Assembly (NCBI GenBank): GCA_029240695.1
Contig: JARDZU010000006.1
Location: forward strand, 1 to 32,743
Direction: 5' to 3'
Length of the DNA: 32,743 nucleotides
Source of the DNA: Acidimicrobiia bacterium
GTDB lineage: Bacteria > Actinomycetota > Acidimicrobiia > Spongiisociales > ZC4RG35
Shown: positions 9,494 through 18,776 of the stretch, piece by piece
Numbering within the stretch: the first letter of the stretch is position 1
Layout of the letters: every line of letters starts with the position of its first letter
Translations under genes and position numbers: made by a program
The notes under the pieces: model-generated
Told to the model about the DNA's origin: nothing
What the model saw: only the letters and a program-made list of their open reading frames with translations
Databases searched by the model: none

Positions 9494-10459
9494 TCATCGG
9501 GTTCGAGGTTGATCGACTCTGAGGAAACCGAGACGGGCCAAGGCGGCAAGGAGTAGCGCGAGGAGGGCGATGAGTGACACCAGCCCCCACTCGACTCCCA
9601 GTGCCTGCTCGGCTGCGATCACAAGCGCAAGCAGGACAGCCTGTGTGGCGGCGGCGATCAGCGAGATGGCCCGCACCCCAACCCCGCGGTCACGTAGCTG
9701 GTCGTAGATGTGGCTGCGGTCTCCGAGAAAGAGCGGGCGATGGTTGAGCCGACGACGAAGGAGCGTCACGAGCATGTCGATTGCGAACACGCCGAGGACG
9801 CCGGCTGTGAACACCACCTCGATCGCCGATTCGTTGGTGGAGTCAATGATCAGATGCGTCAGATAGAGGCCGAGGAAATAGGTCCCGGCGTCGCCCATGA
9901 ACACACGTGCCGGGTGCCAGTTGAGGACGAGAAAGCCGGCCAAGGCCGCCCCGAGCTCGAGCGACGACACGAAGTCGAGGCCTCGACCCTGCGCGATCAC
10001 AGCCAATCCGGCCGCCGTCACCATTCCCACCGAACCAACCAGGCCGTCGAGGCCGTCGAAGAGATTGACGCTGTTGATGGCGAAGACCGCAAGCGCGACG
10101 CTGAGGACTATGAACACGACGCCGGGGTTCGAAGCAACGTTGAGGACCAACACGACTGCGGCCAGCACCTCGACGACCAGCCGCACCTTTGGATCGACCC
10201 CCACGCGGTCGTCGATCAGGCCGAGGATGAGAACCATGGTCGTGGCGATGAGAAGGCCCCACTCCAGGTCATTTCGCATCAGCGCGGCCGCGTTGACCCC
10301 GAGGAAAACCCCCACCCCACCCAGAGGCACCGCCGGCCGGGCGTGCGCCTTCAGTGCCGGGTCATCGGGGCGATCGACATATCCGACCTGGGGTCCCAGC
10401 CAGACTGCGAAAAGACACCAGGCCAGGCTGACGACACCGGCAACTATCAGGGCCGCCAA
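9494..10459 (-). CDS. WecA/MraY-type polyprenyl-phosphate sugar-1-phosphate transferase
   Basis: VDRPDDPALKAHARPAVPLGGVGVFLG, LGLIDDRVGVDPKVRLVVE, INSVNLFDGLDGL, VFMGDAGTYFLG, HRPLFLGDRSHIYDQL. Confidence 0.93.
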   Translation of the reverse strand: MAALIVAGVVSLAWCLFAVWLGPQVGYVDRPDDPALKAHARPAVPLGGVGVFLGVNAAALMRNDLEWGLLIATTMVLILGLIDDRVGVDPKVRLVVEVLAAVVLVLNVASNPGVVFIVLSVALAVFAINSVNLFDGLDGLVGSVGMVTAAGLAVIAQGRGLDFVSSLELGAALAGFLVLNWHPARVFMGDAGTYFLGLYLTHLIIDSTNESAIEVVFTAGVLGVFAIDMLVTLLRRRLNHRPLFLGDRSHIYDQLRDRGVGVRAISLIAAATQAVLLALVIAAEQALGVEWGLVSLIALLALLLAALARLGFLRVDQPRTR

Positions 10460-12237
10460 ACGAGGATCTCAGAGCGCTCGCCGGCATGGACCTGGATCCG
10501 CTCGGTGTCCTTGAAGCCCATCTTTCGGTAGGCGCCGATGGCCGTCTCGTTCTCTGAGCCAACGGTCACTTTCACCGCGGGCACTCCCCTCTGGTTCAGG
10601 TCGTCGAGCAGCCTCGCCCCCAACATCAGCGAAAGTCCCTTTCCCCGCGCTCTCGGAGCAACCACCATCGAGAGCAGTTCCGCCGGCACGTCTACCTGAT
10701 TCTGGCCATAGCGGAATGTCTCCCATGCCCGGCGCAGGTTGCTCGGTCTGATCAACCGGGGCAGGGCCGCCCATCCGGCTCGCCACCAATAATGCTTCGA
10801 GAAGTGGGCGTAGAACTCGCCGACGTTCTCCACTCCCGCCGTGAAGCCAACCGGTCCCCCGCCGTCGTCGACGACGACGACCACGGCCCCGTTCCAGGCG
10901 ATCAGCGCCTGATACAGGACCTTCATGAATCTCCGGCCAAGGAGGGGGAGAAACCCGGTTGCGATCAGTGAAGCGTGGAGCTCAGCCAGAGCCCGTGCGT
11001 CACGGGATGTGGCGAGCCGCATCTGGGGACGTGGCGCCGGGGTGATCATGGCGGGGGGCATGAGATGGCCGAGGCCTTTGGCGACGAGCCCGTCTCGGTA
11101 GGCATCCATGACGATGCTGACCACCTTCTCCTCATCGAAGCGCTCACGGGCGATGCTCGCGCTGGCCTCCGACATCTTGTTGCGCAGGGCCGCATCGTCG
11201 CCAACCTTCCGGATCGCCTCTCCCAGTCTCACCGGGTCGAGTACAGGGACCAGAAGCCCGTTGACACCGTCGTCGACGACCTGGCGACAGCCCCGGATGT
11301 CGGTGGCGATGACCGGGAGCCCCATTGCTGCCGCCTCCATCGCCGCCCTCGGGAATCCTTCCCGGTGCGATGGCAGGACGAATAGGTCCATCGCCGAATA
11401 CAGATCCTCCATGTCGGTGCGCATGCCGAGGAAACGCACGCCGGCTTCCTTGGCATTGGCGACGGCATCCGGCGGGAGGGCGTCTGACTTCTCAGGGTCG
11501 TCCGGTCCGATGACCACCACCTTGTATCCGTCACCGAGGTTGGTGGCGGCCTCGAACAACTCTGGATAGCCCTTCTCAGCGACGAGACGACCCACCATCC
11601 CCACCACCACGACGCCCTCGTCTACCCCGAACTCCGCTCTGAGACGGGAGCGCGCCTCTGGATCGACTCTGTCCCGGTCGAACCTCAAGAGGTCGACGCC
11701 ATTGCCAAGGAGCTGTCCCTTGCGGGAGGGAAGGATCCGGGTGCGACGGCAGAAGTCGAGATCCTCCACGTTCTGATGCAATTCCACGTCCGAGCACCGG
11801 GCGGCGACGGCCTCCAGGGCGTAGACGACGCCGCGCTTCAGTGGGTCGTCGTCTTCGGTGGCATACAGACCGTGCATCGTGTTGACCACGAGTGGAACCC
11901 CGGCGAGACGACCCAGGATCCGCCCGTACACGCCGGGCTTCGGGTTGTGGGTGTGGAGTACGTCGAATTGCTCTTTACGAAGGACCTTCCACAGCTGGGC
12001 GACTGCCTTCAGGTCGTTGCCCACGCTCATCCCTCTCGTCGACGCGGTGAGCGGGACATGCCGTATACCGTCCTGCTCGAGCTCCTCGACCCAGGGTCCC
12101 GGTGCGCTCACACCGACCGCTTCTCCTCCAGCCTCGTTAACCGCGAGAAGTTGGGGCCGGACGAGAAAGCGAAGACTGAGATCGACGGTGGTGAGGTGGG
12201 CGACCTGGAACGCCCGGCCCTCCAAGCTGTCATGCAT
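10447..12237 (-). CDS. bifunctional GT4 glycosyltransferase - GNAT acetyltransferase fusion
   Basis: 596 aa; GT4 part (LHTHNPKPGVYGRILGRLAGVPLVVNTMHG, VGRLVAEKGYPELFEA, PSHREGFPRAAMEAAAMGLPVIATD), then GNAT part (MVVAPRARGKGLSLMLGARLLDDL, VGSENETAIGAYRKMGFKD). Confidence 0.88.
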   Translation of the reverse strand: MHDSLEGRAFQVAHLTTVDLSLRFLVRPQLLAVNEAGGEAVGVSAPGPWVEELEQDGIRHVPLTASTRGMSVGNDLKAVAQLWKVLRKEQFDVLHTHNPKPGVYGRILGRLAGVPLVVNTMHGLYATEDDDPLKRGVVYALEAVAARCSDVELHQNVEDLDFCRRTRILPSRKGQLLGNGVDLLRFDRDRVDPEARSRLRAEFGVDEGVVVVGMVGRLVAEKGYPELFEAATNLGDGYKVVVIGPDDPEKSDALPPDAVANAKEAGVRFLGMRTDMEDLYSAMDLFVLPSHREGFPRAAMEAAAMGLPVIATDIRGCRQVVDDGVNGLLVPVLDPVRLGEAIRKVGDDAALRNKMSEASASIARERFDEEKVVSIVMDAYRDGLVAKGLGHLMPPAMITPAPRPQMRLATSRDARALAELHASLIATGFLPLLGRRFMKVLYQALIAWNGAVVVVVDDGGGPVGFTAGVENVGEFYAHFSKHYWWRAGWAALPRLIRPSNLRRAWETFRYGQNQVDVPAELLSMVVAPRARGKGLSLMLGARLLDDLNQRGVPAVKVTVGSENETAIGAYRKMGFKDTERIQVHAGERSEILVWRP

Positions 12238-12334
12238 GTCAGCCCACTACCAGCGGGGTCACTGCTGCTATCGCCGCCATGGATGCCAGAATACGGCCCA
12301 TGCATTTCCCACCCGGCATTGAGCAAACAGCCGC

Positions 12335-13585
12335 GTGAGCACGGGTGGTGTCCTCTTCCTGAACCCGAACCGGGCCGGGGGTCAGACGGCTCCGGTGACA
12401 TCCTGGATCAGTGTCGCCAGCTGGGCGGCGGCGGCCAGGAGGCTCTGGGGGCAGTCGTGGATCGTCACCCCCGAGGGCATTCTCGAACCAGAGGACGTCA
12501 TGCGGAGGGCATCTGACCCGGTCGCCCTCAAAGGCCCACCAGGTCCCGCGTCGCTGCGCCGCAAGGTGCCTACCACGGTCAAGACCGGGCTCAAGGACGC
12601 CCGAAAAGCTCTGGAGGCCCGCCGGTTCAGGGGAGCAGGGCTCGAAGGCCCGTGGCGTTCCGAGGAAGTGCGCTTCATCTGGCAGCGGCACGACCTCTTC
12701 CACGACGCAGGAGTGAGCGCGGCAAAGGCGCTGAAGCGCCCGTTGGTCGTCTTCACTCCCGCTCTCATCGTCCAGGAGGCGGCCGGCTGGGGTGTGAAAC
12801 GCCCGGGCTGGCAGGGGCTCCTGGAGCGGATCGCCGAGGCACCCTTGCTCAAAGCCGCCGATGTGGTGGCCTGCGGCTCGGTAGAGATCGCCGAGCAAGT
12901 GAGCCGGCTCGGGGTGCCCGAAGCGCGTCTCCTCGTGACACCGAATGGTGTCGATCCCGAGATGTTCTCGCCGGAGCGTCAAGGCGACGAGGTGAGACGG
13001 CGGCTCGGGCTGGAGAGCCGCTTCGTGATCGGGTGGGTGGGCAGCTTTCGTAAGTTCCATGGTCTCGACATGGCGTTGGAGGCGATGAAAAGGATCGCGT
13101 CCGAGATACCCGAGGCCACGCTTCTCCTCGTCGGAGACGGTCTGGAGCGGTCACATATCGAAGAGACCGTCCGGGCCCTTGGCCTCGAGAATGTCGTGAT
13201 GACCGGAACCGTGGGGTACCTCGATATACCCGAGCATGTGGCGGCGATGGACGTGGCGGTTATCACAGATCGCGGGGCGGGGTCCTTTCACTACTCCCCG
13301 CTCAAGCTCAGGGAGTACATGGCAGCGGGCAAGGCGGTGATCGCTCCCCGAGTCGGCGAGATGGCCAGATGGCTGGCGGACGGCGAGGACGCAGTGCTCG
13401 TCGAGAGCGGCGACACCGGAGGTCTTGCGGCAGCCATCGTCGATCTCCATGAGCGGCCCGAACTGAGGGCAAGGCTGGGGAAAGCCGCTCGTCGCAAGAT
13501 CCTCGAACAGGCGACCTGGGACATCCAGCTTCTCCGCATCGACGCTGCGCTGCACGGTGCCTCGAGTGCGCGGGCGCCTGGATGA
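12335..13585 (+). CDS. GT4-family glycosyltransferase
   Basis: 416 aa; VTPNGVDPEMFSPERQ, IGWVGSFRKFHGLDMALEAM, LLLVGDGLERSHIEE, SPLKLREYMAAGKAVIAP; GTG start. Confidence 0.9.
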   Translation: MSTGGVLFLNPNRAGGQTAPVTSWISVASWAAAARRLWGQSWIVTPEGILEPEDVMRRASDPVALKGPPGPASLRRKVPTTVKTGLKDARKALEARRFRGAGLEGPWRSEEVRFIWQRHDLFHDAGVSAAKALKRPLVVFTPALIVQEAAGWGVKRPGWQGLLERIAEAPLLKAADVVACGSVEIAEQVSRLGVPEARLLVTPNGVDPEMFSPERQGDEVRRRLGLESRFVIGWVGSFRKFHGLDMALEAMKRIASEIPEATLLLVGDGLERSHIEETVRALGLENVVMTGTVGYLDIPEHVAAMDVAVITDRGAGSFHYSPLKLREYMAAGKAVIAPRVGEMARWLADGEDAVLVESGDTGGLAAAIVDLHERPELRARLGKAARRKILEQATWDIQLLRIDAALHGASSARAPG

Positions 13586-14094
13586 GTGAGACACCTCTCG
13601 ACGAGTCTCTCAACCCGATCTGGGTGCTTCTCTCAAAGGGGGAAAGCCCAAATCTCTGGATGCCACCCACGGGAGGGAAGGAATGGGGAGCGTCGCTGGA
13701 GTCGGCGTCGGCTGCCCTAGGCGACGAGGAGCTCATCATCTCGGTGGGCCGGCCTCTGGCACGCTCGGCCCTGTCCCGCCTTTCCGGCCGGGGGCGTCTA
13801 TCGAGCAAGGGCCCCAGCCCGACAGAGATGACAGACGCATTCGCAAGGCAGGGGTTAGAGGTGATAGCCACTTATGGGCTCTGGCCGTCGGCCCGTTCCC
13901 CCCGAATTGCCTTCCCCTGGGGCCATATCCGCATGATCTACTGGCTACAGACCTCTGGCGTGCTCGGCGGTGGGGGCAACAGGCTCTGGGCCCGGATTCT
14001 GGCGAGGTCGGTTTTGTTCACGCCGGTCGCTGCCGCCATCGCCCCGGGCATCGCCTTCGTGGTTCGCCGATCCCGCAACGAAGTCGCTCGATGA
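13582..14094 (+). CDS. hypothetical protein (170 aa) in a GT-kinase operon
   Basis: ATGA overlaps with both neighbours (13582-13585 and 14091-14094) support translation; conserved-looking FARQGLEVIATYGLWPSARSPRIAFP segment and hydrophobic C-terminus. Confidence 0.7.
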   Translation: MSETPLDESLNPIWVLLSKGESPNLWMPPTGGKEWGASLESASAALGDEELIISVGRPLARSALSRLSGRGRLSSKGPSPTEMTDAFARQGLEVIATYGLWPSARSPRIAFPWGHIRMIYWLQTSGVLGGGGNRLWARILARSVLFTPVAAAIAPGIAFVVRRSRNEVAR

Positions 14095-15101
14095 TCGAAG
14101 AATTGACAGGCTACGCCAGGCAGGAATGGCAATCCTGGTTCGGGCATTCCCCTGAATCGGTGGGCATTGCGATCGGGAGCGGAGGGCCGGCCCATAGAAC
14201 GAGGGCCGCCGTGTTCGTGTTCGAGGACAGACGGGCGCGTCCATCGGTCGTGATGAAGATCGCCTTCACCGACCTCGAGGGAGCATTTCTTCGACATGAG
14301 CACGGTGCGCTCGCTGATATCCGGCCCCTCTTGCCGGAGCCGATGCGCCGAACTGTGCCCCGAGCCTTGGGTCTGGCGGAGATCGAGGGAAATACCGTCC
14401 TGACGATGGAGGCGCTAGCCGGGCGTCGCCTTCTCGTCCCCGATCTCAACGGTACAGGAGGCTCTCTACCACGGTCGTTGATGGGCGACTTCTACCGCAA
14501 GTCGTTCGAGTGGAGCAACGATCTCGCCGTCGCAACCAGCAGCACAGAGCGGCTCGATGGGTCACACCTCGCCGAGATCGTGGACCGGTACATCGGTCTG
14601 GTCTCCCACTCCACCGATGTCGAAGGAAAGGTGCGCAGCTTCCGTGATGCGGTGGCCGGGAGTGGAATCGCCTGGTCCACGTCCTGGCAACATGCCGACC
14701 TGGCGGTGGGCAACGTCCTGATGCATCGGGGGGAGTTGCGTCTCCTCGACTGGGAGCACGCATCCGATAAGTCACAGCCCTGGTTCGATCTAGCCCAGTC
14801 CGTCGGGGCGACGGCAAGGCTGGCCAAGCGTCAATCGGGCGCTGCCTCCTCCCGGGCCGCCGCAATGTCGGCTCTCGGTAGGTCGGGTTGGGCCGGCCAG
14901 GTGCTCCGGGCCGAGATCGAACGCGCCTGGGATAACCGGATGCCCCTCGGCTGGGTGATCGCTCTCAGCTCGATGGCAACCGCCATCCGGCAGGCAGACG
15001 ACACGCGTATGGGGGCCGACGACTGGACCGAGTTCGCCGCGTCGCTCGTCGCCGACAGAGAATTGCGATCGGAGCTCCCTTGGATGGTCCCCGACTGGTG
15101 A
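14091..15101 (+). CDS. APH/choline-kinase-family phosphotransferase
   Basis: 336 aa from ATG at 14091; WQHADLAVGNVLMHRGELRLLDWEHA matches the HxDxxxxN ... D-W-E kinase motif. Confidence 0.8.
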   Translation: MIEELTGYARQEWQSWFGHSPESVGIAIGSGGPAHRTRAAVFVFEDRRARPSVVMKIAFTDLEGAFLRHEHGALADIRPLLPEPMRRTVPRALGLAEIEGNTVLTMEALAGRRLLVPDLNGTGGSLPRSLMGDFYRKSFEWSNDLAVATSSTERLDGSHLAEIVDRYIGLVSHSTDVEGKVRSFRDAVAGSGIAWSTSWQHADLAVGNVLMHRGELRLLDWEHASDKSQPWFDLAQSVGATARLAKRQSGAASSRAAAMSALGRSGWAGQVLRAEIERAWDNRMPLGWVIALSSMATAIRQADDTRMGADDWTEFAASLVADRELRSELPWMVPDW

Positions 15102-15129
15102 TGAATGGTGACGGCGCTCAGCGCCAGCA

Positions 15130-16092
15130 TCACCCTCTGGCTGCCTTCCTCCAAAGCATTGCCAAACGGAGGTAGGCAGGTACTTCGCCAAGCTCACGCT
15201 GGCGCAGCCGGCGGCGCACTGTCCACAGACTTCGATGGGACCGATAGAGGGCGAGCAGCGCCCGATCGGCGGGAGTGTCGAGGGTGACCGGTCCGGTTCG
15301 GCGGTACCCGTCATGGAACGAATCGGCCAATTTGGCCCTCGCGTCGTCGAATGCCCCACCCTTCTCTGACGTTTCCGAGCCGAGACGGCGCTCGAGATTG
15401 AACAGAAACCAGGCCACATCTCGATGCACCAGATCGAGGGCAGGTGGAGACGGCTGGTCCATGATCCACGCCTTCCCGCCGGGCCCGAGCCTGATGTTGT
15501 ACGGGGCGAAGTCCCCGTACCGCCTCGCGGTAGAGCTGACGAGATCGATGGCGTCGAGAAACCACGGCTGGACCATCAATGTTCTCGCCATACCTTCGAG
15601 TTCCGCACGGATCGAAGTCGGGTCGGACACCAAGTCCGCCAACGGACTCTGGCTGTGAAACGATCCCAGCGCGTCGCCACACGCCTCGATGACCGATCGA
15701 AACGTATCTGCCGTGTCGTGGCCGGCGGCGCGGAGAAGCTTCCCGAGGTCCTCGCCAGGGACATACGCGATGCATAGGCAGGGCGGCGCCGCATGCCAGC
15801 CCATCGGTTGGGCAATTTCGAGAGACGACCCGGCATCAGTGAGAAGCGTTGACAGGGCGATGAGGTCGTCGTGGATTCTCCGCGCCTCGGTCAGGTCCCA
15901 ATCCCTCCCCACTTTGATCAGGGCGATCGGCGCGTCGCCTTCGGACGTGCTGAGCTCGTAGAACGTCGACGTGTGACTGACGAATCGGCCAGTGGGGACC
16001 GCAGTCGCCAATTCCCGAGCCGTCTCGAAGCTCTGTGCCAGGTCTGAGGCGACAGCCTTCAGCTCGGTCTCGGTCAGTAGATCGGCTGGCAC
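15130..16092 (-). CDS. divergent APH-fold kinase-like protein
   Basis: GDALGSFHSQSPL, RRYGDFAPYNIRLGPGGKAWIMDQPSPP, HRDVAWFLFNLERR; Tyr at the usual His of HGD. Confidence 0.7.
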   Translation of the reverse strand: MPADLLTETELKAVASDLAQSFETARELATAVPTGRFVSHTSTFYELSTSEGDAPIALIKVGRDWDLTEARRIHDDLIALSTLLTDAGSSLEIAQPMGWHAAPPCLCIAYVPGEDLGKLLRAAGHDTADTFRSVIEACGDALGSFHSQSPLADLVSDPTSIRAELEGMARTLMVQPWFLDAIDLVSSTARRYGDFAPYNIRLGPGGKAWIMDQPSPPALDLVHRDVAWFLFNLERRLGSETSEKGGAFDDARAKLADSFHDGYRRTGPVTLDTPADRALLALYRSHRSLWTVRRRLRQRELGEVPAYLRLAMLWRKAARG

Positions 16093-16098
16093 GCCTGC

Positions 16099-17214
16099 TC
16101 AGGCCCGACCGCGGGCGATGAAGGGCTCCAGCACGTCATGCCAATGTTCGACCGAGGCCTGGAGAGTGAACATGTCCATGCACCGCGTCCTTGCCTTCTG
16201 ACCCATCGCCTCCCTCAGGGCACGATCCGAGACCAGCCTCCGAACCGCGTCTGTCATCCCCGGCTTGTCCTCGATGTCGACCAACAGCCCGGTCACCCCG
16301 TCCTCGATCACATCCCGGGCCCCGGGGACCCTGGTCGCCACCGTGGCCAGACCGGAGAGCCCTGCTTCGATCAGCACACCCGGCATTCCCTCACCTGGGG
16401 GGAGGCTGGTGAAGACGAAGATGTCGTTCTCGGAGAGAAGCTGAGGCACGTCGCTGCGTCTGCCCAGCATCTCTATGCGTGCCTCCCCGGCGCGTGCGCC
16501 GAGCGATTGCTCCAGCGGCCCGTCTCCGACCATGGCGGCATCGAAGTCGAGATCATCCTGTCTCAGCGCCGCGACAACATCGATGAACCAGTCCGGGCGC
16601 TTTCCTGGATCGAGATGGCCCACGAAAATGACGCCCGCCCGCCCGTCTCTGCCACCGACGTGAGGCGGGAAGTCGACCGGGTCCCGGGCGTTGGGGATGA
16701 CCACAAGACGATCCTGGGGCACGTCGTAGAGCTGGTTGGCCTCCTCTGCCACGTCGCTCGACACCGCGGCGACGATGTTGGCCCGTCGGGTGTAGTAGCC
16801 GTGGAGGGACCGATTCGCCTTCCGCTGAAGTGCCCGGTGAGCGGTGCCGACCTTCAGATACACGAGGGGCAAGTCGCGCGGGAGGGCGATGGCGGCGTAC
16901 TTGGCCGACTCGCCTCCGTGGGCCACGACTACTGCCGGAGCGATACGCTTCACCTCGCTGCGGAGCCGTCGGACTACTCGCGGATCGAGGCCGAGCCGGC
17001 GGAGCATCCCGCGCGGCACATCGAGCTCGACATCGGGCCGAAGCAGAACAGGATCCGCTCGGAACAAGGTCAGGATCTGATGCGATTCGTCTTCGGTGTT
17101 GAGTGCATCGACAAGCGCTCGGGCATAACGCTGGGCGCCTCTCGCCAGGTCATAGGGGAGAACGTGGAGAACGACGGGCGGAGTCGGGGAGCCCGGCATC
17201 TCGGTCAATGACAT
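16099..17214 (-). CDS. GT4-family glycosyltransferase
   Basis: VLHVLPYDLARGAQRYARALV, IFVGHLDPGKRPDWFIDV, FTSLPPGEGMPGVLIEAGLSGLATVA; ATG at 17214 overlaps the upstream gene's stop by 10 nt. Confidence 0.9.
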   Translation of the reverse strand: MSLTEMPGSPTPPVVLHVLPYDLARGAQRYARALVDALNTEDESHQILTLFRADPVLLRPDVELDVPRGMLRRLGLDPRVVRRLRSEVKRIAPAVVVAHGGESAKYAAIALPRDLPLVYLKVGTAHRALQRKANRSLHGYYTRRANIVAAVSSDVAEEANQLYDVPQDRLVVIPNARDPVDFPPHVGGRDGRAGVIFVGHLDPGKRPDWFIDVVAALRQDDLDFDAAMVGDGPLEQSLGARAGEARIEMLGRRSDVPQLLSENDIFVFTSLPPGEGMPGVLIEAGLSGLATVATRVPGARDVIEDGVTGLLVDIEDKPGMTDAVRRLVSDRALREAMGQKARTRCMDMFTLQASVEHWHDVLEPFIARGRA

Positions 17215-18776
17215 GCACCGATGCCGACATCGACAAAGGTCGAGCCGGCTTCGGGGATGAACTCCCACTCGTATCCGTCGGCATACAGGGCCAGTTTGAG
17301 GATCCCGAACGAATCGGTGTATCGGGTTTCGCTGTTCGGGGCGACCTGGTCGAAGCTGCGGTTTCCCGTGCCCCCGGTTCCGGCGACGATCTGCCGGATC
17401 CCCTCGACCGGATCGTGAGTGCCATCGGGATCCTGAGGGGCAAAACGCTCGTAGTTGTGATCGTGCCCGTTGACCACGAGATCTGCCTCGCCCTCGTAGA
17501 GCGCAGCGAATAGGTCCCTCATCCCGGGATCGCCCCCGTGGTCACCCGAGCTGAACAGGGGGTGATGCCAGTAGGCCAGCGTGCATGCCGCATCTGAAGA
17601 ACCCAACTCTTGCTGGAGCCATCGCACCTGAGGCGAACCTGTCTCGCAAGCCACGTCTCCGCAGTTGGAATTGAGCACGAGGACCTGCCAGTCGCCGGCT
17701 TGGTAGCTGTAGTAGCCCTCACCAGGTTGGCCTGCGGCCTCGCCAAAGTAGCCAAAGTAACCAGTGGCATCGGAGGTGTTGTAGTCGTGGTTCCCGGGCG
17801 CCGGCCGGGTCCGATCCTTGTGCCGTCCCCAGGTCGGGTCATAACACTGGGCAAATTCCTCCGCCGAACCGTCCGAGTAGACGTTGTCTCCTGTGGTGAA
17901 AACGATGGTGGAAGGGTTCTGGGCGACAACACCGTCGATGAGATCGGCGGTGACGGTGTCGCCATCGTTACCACAATCCGAGATGTCGCCAGCGCCGGCG
18001 AGCACGACCGGTGTGCCTGTCAATTGAGCCACTGGCTCTGACTCCGCTGCCGCCGCCTCTGCCGAGCCCCAGTCGAGGATGAGAAGGGGAGCGTTTGCCC
18101 CGCTCTCGAGCGCGGCGAACTCGGCACTGTCGTCAGTTGAGGTGGTGAGATAGAAGTCGTAGGTGCCAGGCCCCAGGACGACGGAAGTCAGGTCCACGTC
18201 CACCGTGGAGCCCTCCGCAGTTCCGGGAGGAATGGTGGCGATCTGGGCCCCGACCGCTGGGGCATTCGCCCCGTTTGCATCGGCCTGAGTCCACGGGCCA
18301 TCTACCTCGTGCACCATGACCACCTCATCGGTGTCCGCTATCACGAAGAGTCGCATCGAGACGCTCTGGAGCGTTTCACCCTCGGGGATGTCGCCGACGA
18401 CGAAGCGAACCAGGGCCTGCTTGTTCTCGGGCGGATCGTTCTCTATCTCGAGCACGTCTTCGAAGCCGTTGATCTCTTCCGGCTGGCCGCTGTTGACGGA
18501 GGTGTCCTCACTAGCCGTGACGGCGAGTTGGCCCGGGGGCATGGAGACGGTCGGTGAAGTTGGCGCGACAGCGGTGGTCGAAGGCGCGTCGACCGAGACA
18601 GGAGGTGCCGGGGTTGTGGTCGGGGCCGCCGCAGGCTCCTGCGAAAGACCGCCCGTGGCAAGGAAGCCGATCACCAGGCCCACCAGGATCGTGAGCACCA
18701 CCGCCAGGACGATGATGATCGTCTGTCTGTTGTCCTTTGGTGTGGCGTCACCACCGTTCATGTTTTCGCCGTTCAT
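17205..18776 (-). CDS. membrane-anchored calcineurin-like metallophosphoesterase with N-terminal beta-sandwich (DNRLRE/CBM96-like) domain
   Basis: TM segment (IIIVLAVVLTILVGLVIGFLA), Thr/Pro linker, catalytic motifs GAGDISDCG, TTGDNVYSDG, PGNHDY, YWHHPLF, VNGHDHNYERF; ATG at 18776 overlaps the phytase stop (ATGA). Confidence 0.9.
   Translation of the reverse strand: MNGENMNGGDATPKDNRQTIIIVLAVVLTILVGLVIGFLATGGLSQEPAAAPTTTPAPPVSVDAPSTTAVAPTSPTVSMPPGQLAVTASEDTSVNSGQPEEINGFEDVLEIENDPPENKQALVRFVVGDIPEGETLQSVSMRLFVIADTDEVVMVHEVDGPWTQADANGANAPAVGAQIATIPPGTAEGSTVDVDLTSVVLGPGTYDFYLTTSTDDSAEFAALESGANAPLLILDWGSAEAAAAESEPVAQLTGTPVVLAGAGDISDCGNDGDTVTADLIDGVVAQNPSTIVFTTGDNVYSDGSAEEFAQCYDPTWGRHKDRTRPAPGNHDYNTSDATGYFGYFGEAAGQPGEGYYSYQAGDWQVLVLNSNCGDVACETGSPQVRWLQQELGSSDAACTLAYWHHPLFSSGDHGGDPGMRDLFAALYEGEADLVVNGHDHNYERFAPQDPDGTHDPVEGIRQIVAGTGGTGNRSFDQVAPNSETRYTDSFGILKLALYADGYEWEFIPEAGSTFVDVGIGACH

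Noticed and set aside
13683-14090. N-terminal extension of the 472-aa ORF ending at 15101
   Set aside because: Overlaps the 170-aa ORF; the ATG at 14091 with ATGA coupling is a better start.
15113-15125. GGCGCTCAGCGCC inverted repeat between convergent genes
   Set aside because: Loop of one nucleotide and short stem; too weak to call a terminator.
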